From NCBI RefSeq assembly GCF_014493765.1, contig NZ_JACTVJ010000004.1, positions 124,001 through 188,000 of the forward strand: a DNA stretch of 64,000 nt, in the 5' to 3' direction. The DNA comes from Streptomyces polyasparticus. GTDB taxonomy: Bacteria; Actinomycetota; Actinomycetes; Streptomycetales; Streptomycetaceae. Positions within the stretch are counted from its first letter, which is position 1; each line of letters opens with the position of its first letter. Positions 31,874-39,846 of this stretch are shown in pieces. A program made the position numbers and the translations under genes. Under the pieces are notes generated by a model. The model saw only the letters and a list, made by a program, of their open reading frames with translations, was not told where the DNA came from and ran no database searches.

Positions 31874-32667
31874 CCACACTGCTCGTGATCGCCAAGTCCC
31901 CCATCCCCGGCCGCGTCAAGACCCGCCTCATCCCACCGTGCACACCCACTGAGGCCGCCGCGCTCGCACGGGCGGCGCTCAGGGACACGCTGCACACCGC
32001 GCTCGCCACCCCGGCTTCGCGCCGGGTCCTGGTGCTCGACGGGGCGCCAGGTCCCTGGCTGCCTGACGGCTTCGAGGTGGTGCCGCAGTGCGCGGGCGGC
32101 CTGGACGAGCGGCTGGCCACGGCGTTCGCCTCCTGCTCGGGCCCCACCCTCCTCATCGGCATGGACACCCCGCAGGTGACGCCCGAACTGCTCGCCTGCG
32201 TCCGGGACTTGGGGCCGGACGACGCGGCCTTCGGACCGGCCTCGGACGGCGGTTTCTGGGCCCTCGGCCTCGGCCGCCCGGACGGTGCACTGATCCGCGG
32301 CGTCCCGATGTCGACAGCGACCACCGGCTCCGTACAGCTGGAGCGGCTGCACACGGCGGGCCTGCGCGTCCGCCTGCTGCCGACGCTGCGGGACGTGGAC
32401 ACGGCGGCGGACGCGGAGGCGGTGGCCTCGGAGGTTCCGGACAGCCGTTTCGCGGCTCAGTGGCGGGTGGTGCGGGCGACGGCGGCCGCACGGGGCGAGG
32501 CGACTCCCGCTGTACGTGGCGTCGCGGCCGATCCCGTACGAGGCGACGTAACTCCCGCCGTACAAGGCGACGCAACTCCCGCCGTGCAGGGCGACGCGGC
32601 CCATCCCGCACGGGCCGACGCGAGCCATCCCGCTCATGGCGCGACACCCACGGCGATCCCCCGATGA
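31870..32667 (+). CDS. DUF2064 (GT-A-like) glycosyltransferase-family protein
   Basis: 265 aa. TTLLVIAKSPIPGRVKTRL is the DUF2064/TIGR04282 start (KxPxPGxxKTRL), then DERLATAFASCSGPTLLIGMDTPQVTPELL with the DxP metal-like site and FGPASDGGFWALGLGRP. The fold is a nucleotidyltransferase/GT-A; the family is found beside GT2 enzymes and acts on an unknown sugar donor. Residues 212-259 are a degenerate 8-residue repeat tract. Starts in overlap with the GT2 stop, and ends in ATGA overlap with the methyltransferase gene. Function in the pathway is not known. Confidence 0.83.
   Translation: MTTLLVIAKSPIPGRVKTRLIPPCTPTEAAALARAALRDTLHTALATPASRRVLVLDGAPGPWLPDGFEVVPQCAGGLDERLATAFASCSGPTLLIGMDTPQVTPELLACVRDLGPDDAAFGPASDGGFWALGLGRPDGALIRGVPMSTATTGSVQLERLHTAGLRVRLLPTLRDVDTAADAEAVASEVPDSRFAAQWRVVRATAAARGEATPAVRGVAADPVRGDVTPAVQGDATPAVQGDAAHPARADASHPAHGATPTAIPR
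32503..32646. repeat. 24-bp in-frame degenerate tandem repeat in the DUF2064 gene
   Basis: Six 24-base units from 32503 to 32646 (for example ACTCCCGCCGTACAAGGCGA), each encoding an 8-residue motif such as TPAVQGDA or HPARADAS. The tract is at the gene's 3' end and ends 18 bases before the next start. Confidence 0.9.
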
Positions 32668-33347
32668 GCGCTCCCGCACAGGCCCCCGACCTCGGCCGGC
32701 CCGATGCCGCCTGGCACGACGGCCCGTACGCCGCCGCCCTGCGCACCGGACACGGCCCGCTCTTCCTGCGGCGGGCGGACGGCTGGCTGCTCCCCCTCGA
32801 CGTGGAGCGCTGGTGCGCCCGCCCCGACCCGGCCGACCACACGGTCCTCGCCCGCTGCGACCGCGGCCCGGTCCTGGACATCGGCTGCGGCCCCGGCCGC
32901 CTGGTCGCCGAACTCGCCGCGCTCGGGCGCCCCGCCCTGGGCATCGACGTCAGCCCGGCCGCCGTCTCCCGTACGGTCCTCTCCGGGGGCAGCGCCCTGT
33001 GCCGCTCGGTCTTCGATCCCCTTCCGCGCGAAGGGAGTTGGGGTACCGCCCTGCTCATGGACGGCAACATCGGCATCGGCGGCGACCCGGAGACCCTCCT
33101 CGGCCGCACGGCCGCCCTGCTCGCCCCCAACGGCACGGTCATCGCCGAAACGGCGCCGGTGGACATCGACGAACGCGTCCAGGTCCACATGACCGACAGC
33201 TCGGCCCACGCGACAGGACCGCTGTTCCCCTGGGCACGGGTGGGCCCCCGGGCACTCCGCGGCTACGCCCGGCGCTGCGGCCTCAGCACGACGGCGACCT
33301 GGACCTCCCAGGGCCGTACGTTCACCGAACTCACCCGCGGGCGCTGA
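32664..33347 (+). CDS. Class I SAM-dependent methyltransferase
   Basis: 227 aa. PVLDIGCGPGRLVAELAALGR is motif I (residues about 70-90), LGIDVSP motif II, CRSVFDPLPREGSWGTALLMDGNIGIGG motif III/IV, LLAPNGTVIAETAP motif VI. Methyl acceptor unknown; the cluster suggests a sugar or lipid intermediate. Begins in ATGA overlap with the DUF2064 stop. The stop codon falls in a 24-bp tandem repeat that continues into the downstream 240-base repeat region. Confidence 0.85.
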   Translation: MSAPAQAPDLGRPDAAWHDGPYAAALRTGHGPLFLRRADGWLLPLDVERWCARPDPADHTVLARCDRGPVLDIGCGPGRLVAELAALGRPALGIDVSPAAVSRTVLSGGSALCRSVFDPLPREGSWGTALLMDGNIGIGGDPETLLGRTAALLAPNGTVIAETAPVDIDERVQVHMTDSSAHATGPLFPWARVGPRALRGYARRCGLSTTATWTSQGRTFTELTRGR

Positions 33348-33414
33348 CCGGCGGAGCCCGCACGGCGCTGACCGGCGGAGGCTGCACGGAGCCGACCAGC
33401 AGAGCCCGCACGGC
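33343..33414. repeat. 24-bp tandem repeat spanning the methyltransferase stop
   Basis: Three units (33343-33366, 33367-33390, 33391-33414), CTGACCGGCGGAGCC-type. The first contains the TGA of the methyltransferase gene. Confidence 0.85.
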
Positions 33415-33488
33415 GCGCCACGGCCGCACCTCCACGGCGCACCGCAGCCTGGGCCCGCCGCCGCACACCGCACCCGGCCCTCCGCGGC

Positions 33489-33611
33489 TCAGCGCCGCCG
33501 CCTCCCCCACGCACAATCCGGCTCAGCGCCGCCCCCTCCCCCACGCACAATCCGGCTCAGCGCCGCCCCCTCCCCCACGCACAATCCGGCTCAGCGCCGC
33601 CCCCTCCCCCG
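33489..33611. repeat. 34-bp tandem repeat between convergent genes
   Basis: Three units at 33489-33522, 33523-33556, 33557-33590 (near identical: TCAGCGCCGCCCCCTCCCCC... and CGCACAATCCGGC), plus a partial fourth that runs into the 3' end of the convergent membrane gene, whose stop is at 33591-33593. Together with the previous repeat it fills most of the 243-base gap between genes; I see no other gene there. Confidence 0.95.
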
Positions 33612-33977
33612 AGCCCACCCGAGCACCCCCGCCCCCACCGCGACCGCACCCAGTGCCGCCATCGCCCACAGCCAGTTGCGCAGATAATCCAGCGGCAGCA
33701 CCGAGGAGTTGGCGGGCGCGCCCGGGCGCAGCAGCGGCGGCAGGGCGATCATCGTGAGCGCACCCGCGACGATCAGCACGGCGCGTACCACGCCCCGCGC
33801 CCGCAGGCCGCCGACGAAGAGGCCGGCCGCAAGGACGAGGGGAGCGATGAGGCCGTCGTGCAGGACAATGGCGCCGGCCAGCCAGACCGCCACGTCCACG
33901 GGATCCCGTACACCGAGCAGCAGCCAGACACCGAGCCCCATGCCCGCGACTCCCAGCGCTCCCAGTACCGTTCGCAT
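33591..33977 (-). CDS. Small membrane protein linked to molybdopterin oxidoreductase
   Basis: 128 aa with three to four hydrophobic helices (VLGALGVAGMGLGVWLLLGV, VAVWLAGAIVLHDGLIAPLVLAAGLFVGGL, VVRAVLIVAGALTMIALPPLL, WLWAMAALGAVAVGAGVLGWA in parts). No known domain. ATG 33977 overlaps the stop of the oxidoreductase gene by one base (TGATG), so it is its translational partner, perhaps a membrane subunit. A conserved His in VLHDG could bind heme, but this is guesswork. Confidence 0.72.
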   Translation of the reverse strand: MRTVLGALGVAGMGLGVWLLLGVRDPVDVAVWLAGAIVLHDGLIAPLVLAAGLFVGGLRARGVVRAVLIVAGALTMIALPPLLRPGAPANSSVLPLDYLRNWLWAMAALGAVAVGAGVLGWARGRGRR

Positions 33978-35257
33978 CACAGCGCCTCCACCTTCGCGAC
34001 CCACTTGGTCTGCCATACGCCAGGACGGTTCGGCGCGATGACGCGCGCCGGAAAGCCGTGGTCGGGGGAGAGCGGCTCCCCGTTGAGTTCGAGGGCGAGC
34101 AGCGTCAGCGGATCCTCGGTGTAACGACGGCCCATCTCCATCACGCGGTAGGCGCCGCCCTCCTGCAAGGACGTCACCCGCACCCGCGAGGAGGCCGGCG
34201 CACCCGCCCGCTCGACGAGGTCGCGGACGCGGACGCCTCGCCATCGCGCCGACTTGCTCCAGCCCTCCACACACGCGATGGGCAGCTCGGCCTCGTACTG
34301 CGGCAGGGCGCGCAGCTCGGCGAGCGAGAGCCGGTACGGACGCGGGCCGAGCACCTCCAACCGCCAGTCGTCGACGTCCACTTGAGAGGTGCCCGCCGCG
34401 GCCGCCGTCCTGTTGACCGGCAGCCCTTGGGGCCCGTGATCGGGATGGCGCGGCGCGAAGAGGTCGAACTTCCGCAGCGGTGTGAACGACTGCCCCACCG
34501 TCGTCAGGGTCACCGCGCCGACCGCCGCCGCGACGGCGAGGACGAACGACCGCCGGTCGGCCGCGTCCCCGGTCTCCAGCGTGGCGGGCGCCCGGCGCCG
34601 CCAATGCGCCCTGATCTCGGGAAGTTTGACGGCGAGGTGCACGAGCAGCGCCCCCACGAAGAGCCAGGCCACAGCGAAGTGCACCGGCACGAAGGAGAAC
34701 GGCCACGGGTACCACTGCACCGTGTTGAGCAGCCCGGTGAACAGCTGGAAGACGCCCGCGGCCACAAGCACCGCCACCGACAGCCGCTCCAGCGCGTGCC
34801 GCACGCTCCGCAGCGCCGGCCATACGAAAAGGCGCGGGTACACCGTCCACAACTTGGCGAGCAGCAGCGGAATCGCCGCGATCCCGGCGGCGATGTGCAG
34901 CCCCTGCGTGAGCCGGTACCCCCAGGAGGGCCGGCTGGGGAGCACATCGACGAGCCGGCCGCCCGGGGTCTGCACGTAATGGCTGATCACCCCGGTCACG
35001 AAGCAGACCAGAACGGCGATCCCCAGCCACCGGCCGATCACGGTCGCCGTGCGCTTGTCGTGCAGCCGGCCGCGGAACACGGGCAGCTTGTCGCCGAGCG
35101 CGGGCAGCTTGCCCCTGAGCGCGGCCGCCTTCTCCTTGAGCGTGGCCGCCTTCTCCTTGAGCGCGGTCGCCTTGCCCTTGTCCGCGAGGAACCTGCCCTT
35201 GAGCCCGGGCGCCTCGCCCTTGCCCTTGCCTGCTGGCACCTTGCTGTGCGAGTCCAT
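33977..35257 (-). CDS. Molybdopterin-dependent oxidoreductase with cytochrome-b-like membrane domain
   Basis: 426 aa. Basic N-terminal coil with repeats (ALKEKAATLKEKAAALRGKL), then four to five transmembrane helices (residues about 70-220) with histidines that could carry heme (SHYVQ, GLHIAAG, PVHFAVAW, LLVHLAVK). The C-terminal domain is the sulfite oxidase-type molybdopterin fold: WRLEVLGPRPYRLSLAELRALP, LPIACVEGWS with the molybdenum Cys, and WRGVRVRDLVERAG, PDHGFPARVIAPNRPGVWQTKWV. Probably oxidises a substrate outside the cell and passes electrons to the membrane part. The substrate is unknown. Start at ATG 35257 with no clear ribosome site. Confidence 0.85.
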   Translation of the reverse strand: MDSHSKVPAGKGKGEAPGLKGRFLADKGKATALKEKAATLKEKAAALRGKLPALGDKLPVFRGRLHDKRTATVIGRWLGIAVLVCFVTGVISHYVQTPGGRLVDVLPSRPSWGYRLTQGLHIAAGIAAIPLLLAKLWTVYPRLFVWPALRSVRHALERLSVAVLVAAGVFQLFTGLLNTVQWYPWPFSFVPVHFAVAWLFVGALLVHLAVKLPEIRAHWRRRAPATLETGDAADRRSFVLAVAAAVGAVTLTTVGQSFTPLRKFDLFAPRHPDHGPQGLPVNRTAAAAGTSQVDVDDWRLEVLGPRPYRLSLAELRALPQYEAELPIACVEGWSKSARWRGVRVRDLVERAGAPASSRVRVTSLQEGGAYRVMEMGRRYTEDPLTLLALELNGEPLSPDHGFPARVIAPNRPGVWQTKWVAKVEAL

Positions 35258-35369
35258 GCCGCCATGACACCGCTGCCCGGCCCCCGATGGGGCGCTCAAC
35301 ACCTTACGGTTCCCGGACGCCTGCCCTGCCGCACTCCCCTTCGGACCCCCGCCCTGCGACGGTCGACAC

Positions 35370-36947
35370 GTGATCACCCGCGCTCTGCTTCCGCACGCCC
35401 TGCTCGCCGCTCTCGTCACGGTCCTCGCCGCGACGCTCGGCCAGGACACCTACTTCACCTCCCCGGGCACCCTCTCCCTCTGGTACGCGGCGTGCTGGCT
35501 GCTCTTCGCCGCCGCGGTGTGGTCCCTGCGCAGGACGCCGGTACGGCAGGCCGCCGGCCTGGTGCTCGCGGGTTCGATCGCCGTCGCGGCCACGGGACTT
35601 GTGGGCCCGCCGCGCACCAGCACCGACTCCTACCGGTACGCCTGGGACGGCCGCGTCCAGTCGGCGGGCCTCTCCCCCTACGACCATCCGCCGGCCGCCC
35701 CGGCCCTCGGTGCGCTCCGCGACGACTGGCTGTTCGCGAGCGGCCCCGTCTGCGAGCAGAAGGACCGCTCGCGGATCGACCCGGGCACCTGCACCCGTAT
35801 CAACAGGCCCTGGGTGCACACCATTTACCCGCCGGTCGGCGAGGCCTATTTCCTCGCGGTCGACACCCTCTCCCCCGCCGGCGCCCGCCACAAGCCGCTC
35901 CAGATCGGCGGCGCCGCACTCTCCGTCGGCGTGACCGGCCTGCTCCTGGTGACCCTGCGCCGCCGCCCCTGGCAGGCCGCCCTGTGGGCGTGGTGCCCCG
36001 CGGTCCCGATCGAGGCGGTGAACAACGCCCATGCGGACGTCCTCGGCGTCCTGCTCACGGTCGCGGGCCTGACCCTGCTCGCACGCAGCCGCACTTCGGG
36101 CAGCCACCCACCCGGTAGCCGCGCCCCGGACAGTCATCCACCCGATAGCCGCGCCCCGGACGGCCACCCGGCCCGCAGCCGGCTCACCGGCAGCGCCCTG
36201 CTCGGCGCGGCCACGGCGGCGAAGCTCCTTCCGGCGCTCGCGGTGGCCGGAGCGCTGGGCGGAGTCCGCAGAGCGGGCGACGCGCTACGGCTCATCGCGC
36301 CCGCCCTGGCCGTCCTCGCCTTGGCGTACCTCCCGTACATCCTGCTCTCGGACCAGTCGGTCCTGGGCTATCTCGGCGGCTACATGAAGGAGGAGGGCTA
36401 CGACGACACCTCGGCCACCGACCGGTTCGCGCTCCTGAACCTGATCCTCCCGGAGCCCTGGCTGCTGCCGGCCGCCCTCCTCGGCATGCTCCTCGCCTTC
36501 GGATACGTCATCGCCCGGGGCGCACCCGAACGCCCATGGCACGGCGCCCTGTTGCTCACCGGCACGGCCTTCCTGCTCCTGACCCCCGGCTACTCCTGGT
36601 ACGCGCTCCTCCTGATCGCCCTCGCCGCGTTCGAGGGCCGCTGGGAGTGGCTCCTGGTCGCGGTCGCCGGCGCGGCCGACTACGTGACGGACCGCGCGGT
36701 ACTCGACCACACCCTGTCCGTGAGCACCCTGGCGTACGGCATCGCGGCAGCGGCCGTGACCGGCATCAGCGCGCACCGGGCGCGGCGGCCTCGAGGGTCC
36801 GCAGTCCGAGCCCGGTCGGCAAGACGACGGCCCCGCGACCGTCCGTCGCGACGCCCTCCGGTACGACCGGACCGCGCCGCTGCATCGGCGCCAGACGGTG
36901 AGAGAGCCGGCTGCGGGACCAGAGCATCCGGTCGGCGAGCTCACTGA
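35370..36947 (+). CDS. Polyprenol-phosphate sugar glycosyltransferase (GT87-like), odd C-terminus
   Basis: 525 aa from GTG 35370. About ten transmembrane helices; the first loop has TDSYRYAWDGRVQSAGLSPYDHPP, the acidic-aromatic motif of GT-C enzymes, followed by RINRPWVHTIYPPVGE. It resembles DUF2029/GT87 mannosyltransferases that use lipid-linked sugar outside the membrane. A loop at about 245-270 is a 10-residue repeat (GSRAPDSHPPDSRAPD). After about residue 472 the tail becomes Arg/Pro-rich and lies antisense to a MarR-like fragment; this part (36785-36947) is probably run-through after loss of the original stop. Same direction as the GT2 operon, with the Mo-oxidoreductase divergent between. 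Confidence 0.78.
   Translation: MITRALLPHALLAALVTVLAATLGQDTYFTSPGTLSLWYAACWLLFAAAVWSLRRTPVRQAAGLVLAGSIAVAATGLVGPPRTSTDSYRYAWDGRVQSAGLSPYDHPPAAPALGALRDDWLFASGPVCEQKDRSRIDPGTCTRINRPWVHTIYPPVGEAYFLAVDTLSPAGARHKPLQIGGAALSVGVTGLLLVTLRRRPWQAALWAWCPAVPIEAVNNAHADVLGVLLTVAGLTLLARSRTSGSHPPGSRAPDSHPPDSRAPDGHPARSRLTGSALLGAATAAKLLPALAVAGALGGVRRAGDALRLIAPALAVLALAYLPYILLSDQSVLGYLGGYMKEEGYDDTSATDRFALLNLILPEPWLLPAALLGMLLAFGYVIARGAPERPWHGALLLTGTAFLLLTPGYSWYALLLIALAAFEGRWEWLLVAVAGAADYVTDRAVLDHTLSVSTLAYGIAAAAVTGISAHRARRPRGSAVRARSARRRPRDRPSRRPPVRPDRAAASAPDGERAGCGTRASGRRAH
36102..36180. repeat. 30-bp in-frame repeat in the GT87-like gene
   Basis: Units at 36102-36131 and 36132-36161 with a partial third, encoding HPPGSRAPDS-type decapeptides in a cytosolic or external loop. 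Confidence 0.85.
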
Positions 36948-36957
36948 TCCGGGGAGT
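36766..36957 (-). pseudogene. MarR-family regulator fragment
   Basis: The minus strand reads PRISELADRMLWSRSRLSHRLAPMQRRG, then VPEGVATDGRGAVVLPTGLGLRTLEAAAPGA and stops. This is the winged helix of MarR regulators (recognition helix, then the beta wing RxGCxxDxRGxxVxLT, here VATDGRGAVVLPT). The N-terminal dimer helices and C-terminal helix are missing and no start or ribosome site fits. It overlaps antisense with the GT87-like tail. A deletion joining a MarR gene's middle to the end of the glycosyltransferase explains both oddities. Confidence 0.6.
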
Positions 36958-37182
36958 GGCCCTGCCCTTCTCCGACGAGCCGGGTCTCCCGGCCGACGGC
37001 GTCCACCTCCACCAGCACACCAAGGACGGGAGCGCGACGGCCTCCGCGGCCGACTGCTTCCACTCCGTCCTGCCGAGGCACTGCCCCCACCCGCGGCACC
37101 GAGTTGAGGAGTTGTGCACCGGATACGGGAACGGCCCCCGACCGTGTCACCCGGTCAGAGGCCGTTTCACCACTCCTGTACG

Positions 37183-37572
37183 TCACACCCCGCCAGCAGT
37201 CGATCCCATGGCGCCGACGACCATGAGCAACAGGAACAGGGCGTAGCCGGCGCAGCCGAGAATGCCGGTGACCAGACCGGCGGTGGCGAGCCCGTTGCCG
37301 CCTTCGCCGTTGAAGCGCATTTCCTTCTTGGCCTTCGTCGAGAAGATGATCGCGAGCGGACCCGTGACGATCCCGACGAACGGAATGACGAGCGCGACGA
37401 TCCCGAGGACCATCGAGGTGGTCGCGAAGCTGTTCGTCTTCGGCTTGACCGGCGCGTAATAGTGGGGCGCGTACGCGGGCGCGGACTGCGGGGGCAGGTG
37501 AGGGGCCGCCTGCACGGTCTCGTGCGGGGCCGCGTGGGGGGCGGAGTTCTCCATGCTTTCGACTTTACGCAT
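37183..37572 (-). CDS. DUF4190 membrane protein
   Basis: 129 aa. A Pro/His/Ala-rich disordered N-terminus (APHAAPHETVQAAPHLPP, YAPHYYAPVKPK) and two transmembrane helices with a DUF4190 feel: FATTSMVLGIVALVIPFVGIVTGPLAIIF, then GLATAGLVTGILGCAGYALFLLLMVVG. KAKKEMRFNGEGGNGLA between them is the family's conserved loop. Role unknown. ATG 37572 has GGTAGGG upstream; ATG 37554 is an equal alternative. Confidence 0.8.
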   Translation of the reverse strand: MRKVESMENSAPHAAPHETVQAAPHLPPQSAPAYAPHYYAPVKPKTNSFATTSMVLGIVALVIPFVGIVTGPLAIIFSTKAKKEMRFNGEGGNGLATAGLVTGILGCAGYALFLLLMVVGAMGSTAGGV

Positions 37573-37626
37573 TCCCTACCTGCGGACAGGGCGGGCGAAA
37601 GTCCCGAATGAACCTGCCCAAAGTCC

Positions 37627-37658
37627 CTTCCTCCCCGTAGCGCTACGGGGAGGAAGGC
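37627..37658. terminator. 32-bp perfect palindrome downstream of dapD
   Basis: Perfectly self-complementary from 37627 to 37658 (CCTTCCTCCCCGTAGC and its complement). Lies between the dapD stop and the DUF4190 start; most likely a terminator, possibly in both directions. Confidence 0.6.
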
Positions 37659-37673
37659 AGGAGAAACGCCGAA

Positions 37674-37712
37674 GCGCCCTCCCGGACCGGAACCAGGTCC
37701 AAAAGGGCGCTC
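37674..37712 (-). terminator. dapD terminator hairpin
   Basis: AGCGCCCT (37674-37681) pairs with AGGGCGCT (37705-37712); inner GGACC/GGTCC strengthens it. Begins 17 bases after the dapD stop. Confidence 0.6.
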
Positions 37713-37728
37713 GGCGAATGCGCTGTGA

Positions 37729-38718
37729 TCAGTTGTTGCTGTGCAGCACGTCGTTCAGACCGCCCCAGACCGCGTTGTTCGGGCGGGCCTCGACCGCACC
37801 CGTGACCGAGTTGCGGCGGAAGAGGATGTTGGACGCGCCCGACAGCTCGCGGGCCTTGACGATCTGGCCGTCGGGCATCGTCACACGCGTGCCGGCCGTG
37901 ACGTAGAGGCCGGCCTCGACCACGCACTCGTCGCCGAGCGCGATGCCCACGCCCGCCTCGGCGCCGACCAGCGAGCGCCGGCCGATGGCCACGCGCTGCG
38001 TGCCGCCGCCCGACAGCGTGCCCATCGTCGACGCACCGCCGCCGATGTCCGAGCCGTCGCCGACGACGACGCCCTGGGAGATACGGCCCTCGACCATCGA
38101 CGTGCCGAGCGTGCCGGCGTTGAAGTTGACGAAGCCCTCGTGCATCACGGTGGTGCCCGCGGCGAGGTGCGCACCGAGGCGGACCCGGCCGGCGTCGGCG
38201 ATACGGACGCCCTTCGGGGCCACGTAATCCGTCATGCGCGGGAACTTGTCGACGCCGTGCACGACGAGGTGCAGGCCCTCGGCGCGCGCGTTGAGTCGGA
38301 CCGTCTCGAGCGCGTCGACGGGGACCGGGCCGAGCGAGGTCCAGGCCACGTTGGCGAGGAGGCCGAAGAGGCCGTCGAGGTTCTGCTCGTTCGGCTTGAC
38401 CAGCGTGTGGCTGAGCAGGTGGAGGCGGAGGTACGCGTCGTGGGCGTCGAGCGGCTTGTCGTCCAGGGACGCGATGACCGTACGGACGGCGACGATCTCC
38501 ACGCCCCGGCGGTCGTCCTTGCGGATGGCCTTGGCGGCACCCTCACCGAGCAGCTCGACGGCACGCTCGGCACTCAGCCGCTCCGTACCGGCGGGGCCGG
38601 GGGCGTCGCTGAGCTCGGGGGCGGGGAACCAGGTGTCGAGAACGGTGCCGTCGGCGGCCAGCGTGGCCAGGCCTGCGGCTACGGCACCGGTGGTACGGGG
38701 AGCAGTGGTGTCGGTCAT
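37729..38718 (-). CDS. dapD: 2,3,4,5-tetrahydropyridine-2,6-dicarboxylate N-succinyltransferase
   Basis: 329 aa. The C-terminal half is a left-handed beta helix built of hexapeptides ([61 protein letters not shown] in parts), ending in [21 protein letters not shown]. This is the actinobacterial DapD type; it transfers succinate from succinyl-CoA in the DAP/lysine pathway. ATG 38718 gives MTDTTAP; a 6-base earlier ATG exists. No clear ribosome site, possibly leaderless. Followed by two hairpins. Another lysine gene, dapA, lies at 24.8 kb but in a different context. Confidence 0.92.
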   Translation of the reverse strand: MTDTTAPRTTGAVAAGLATLAADGTVLDTWFPAPELSDAPGPAGTERLSAERAVELLGEGAAKAIRKDDRRGVEIVAVRTVIASLDDKPLDAHDAYLRLHLLSHTLVKPNEQNLDGLFGLLANVAWTSLGPVPVDALETVRLNARAEGLHLVVHGVDKFPRMTDYVAPKGVRIADAGRVRLGAHLAAGTTVMHEGFVNFNAGTLGTSMVEGRISQGVVVGDGSDIGGGASTMGTLSGGGTQRVAIGRRSLVGAEAGVGIALGDECVVEAGLYVTAGTRVTMPDGQIVKARELSGASNILFRRNSVTGAVEARPNNAVWGGLNDVLHSNN

Positions 38719-38788
38719 GCGCAAAACTTAACGGTCCCGCGCACACGGAAGCGAACCGGTCTCAGGGTGCGGGCCACCGCGCCGCAGC

Positions 38789-38830
38789 GTGCCGTACGCC
38801 CGCGTCCCCCCGGGCGCGGGCGTACGGCAC
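38789..38830. terminator. Strong hairpin between dapD and a membrane gene
   Basis: GTGCCGTACGCCCGCG (38789-38804) and its exact complement (38815-38830) form a 16-bp stem with a 10-base loop. Confidence 0.75.
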
Positions 38831-38831
38831 G

Positions 38832-38876
38832 GGCCGGGCGGCCAGGGGGGTTCGAGGACACCCCCTGGGCCCGGCC
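38832..38876 (-). terminator. Second hairpin just after the CU044_5270-like gene
   Basis: GGCCGGGC (38832-38839) with GCCCGGCC (38869-38876), inside which CCAGGGGG (38842-38849) pairs with CCCCCTGG (38861-38868). It starts 7 bases past the stop of the gene at 38884. Confidence 0.65.
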
Positions 38877-38883
38877 CGGCGTG

Positions 38884-39846
38884 TCAGGGCCGTTCGTTCT
38901 TGTCGTCGACGAACGTCCTGACCAGGCTGGCTCCGGTGTTCATCACGTCTCCTGCCTTCCACGTGCCCGGGAAGAAGGCGGTCTCCTCGTTGGTGTCCGT
39001 GAAGTCATGCGCCACCACCATCCGGCTCCCCACCACCTGATACGTGTCGGGCTGCAGCAGGATCTCGTACCGGTAGCGGTCCTTCGGCTCCGGCTTCACG
39101 GTGATCGCGACGACCTCGCGGCCGGCCGCGTCCGTCACCCGGTGCCCGACGAGCTCGATCCCCTCCAGCGAGGCCAGCGCCCGGTACAGCTTGGCCTGCC
39201 CCTTGCCTTCGAGGGAGGTGAGCGGCGTACGCGTCACCGACTGGATCGCGGAGAAGACATGCGTGGGCTTCTTGGAATCGAGCGCGTAGGCGTCCGGCGG
39301 CGGATAGGCCTCCTGGATGGCCCTCACGATCCCCTGGGGATCGTCCGGCAGATGCGTGACGAGCCGGTAATAGGTGCGCCAGTCCCCCTCTTCCCCCTTG
39401 CGCGGCCCGACCGTGAACCAGTCCTCATCCGTCGTCGGCTTCCCCAGCTCACCCGTGTCGGGCTCGACGGAGGCTCCGATGCTCTTGGTGTAGTACCACT
39501 GGTCGTCCTGCGGTTCCGCGCCACGGACCGACTCGGCGGCCCGGGCCGCCGCCTCGAGGAACTCCTGCGCCGTCCCCGGCTTCACCGACTGGCTCGCCGC
39601 CGGCTTCGGTGACACATCGGACCCGCCGTGGTCCGCGAGGTTGACGGCCAGCACCGCCGAAGCCGTCACCGCGAGCACCGCGCCGACCGCCGCGAACCGC
39701 CAGTCGCGCCCGATCCGTACCGTCCGCCGCAGCGCACGGCCGTTCTCCGCCGCGTCGAGCAGCCGCATCCGTCCCGGCGCGAGCCGCGCCCGGTCCGGTG
39801 CGGGCGCTTCGGCCCGCAGTTCACGCACCTTCGTGAGATCGTCCAT
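38884..39846 (-). CDS. CU044_5270-type membrane protein, partner of an ECF sigma factor
   Basis: 320 aa. N-terminus DDLTKVRELRAEAPAPDRARLAPGRMRLL is the hallmark of this family; one transmembrane helix at about 50-70 (FAAVGAVLAVTASAVLAV); the rest is extracellular, with DDQWYYTKSIGASVEPDTG, FTVGPRKG, and beta strands RYRYEILLQPDTYQVVGSRMVV. Members are usually encoded with an ECF sigma factor and are thought to sense the envelope. Its ATG overlaps the sigma stop (TGATG), so they are co-translated. Whether it is an anti-sigma factor is not shown. Confidence 0.82.
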   Translation of the reverse strand: MDDLTKVRELRAEAPAPDRARLAPGRMRLLDAAENGRALRRTVRIGRDWRFAAVGAVLAVTASAVLAVNLADHGGSDVSPKPAASQSVKPGTAQEFLEAAARAAESVRGAEPQDDQWYYTKSIGASVEPDTGELGKPTTDEDWFTVGPRKGEEGDWRTYYRLVTHLPDDPQGIVRAIQEAYPPPDAYALDSKKPTHVFSAIQSVTRTPLTSLEGKGQAKLYRALASLEGIELVGHRVTDAAGREVVAITVKPEPKDRYRYEILLQPDTYQVVGSRMVVAHDFTDTNEETAFFPGTWKAGDVMNTGASLVRTFVDDKNERP

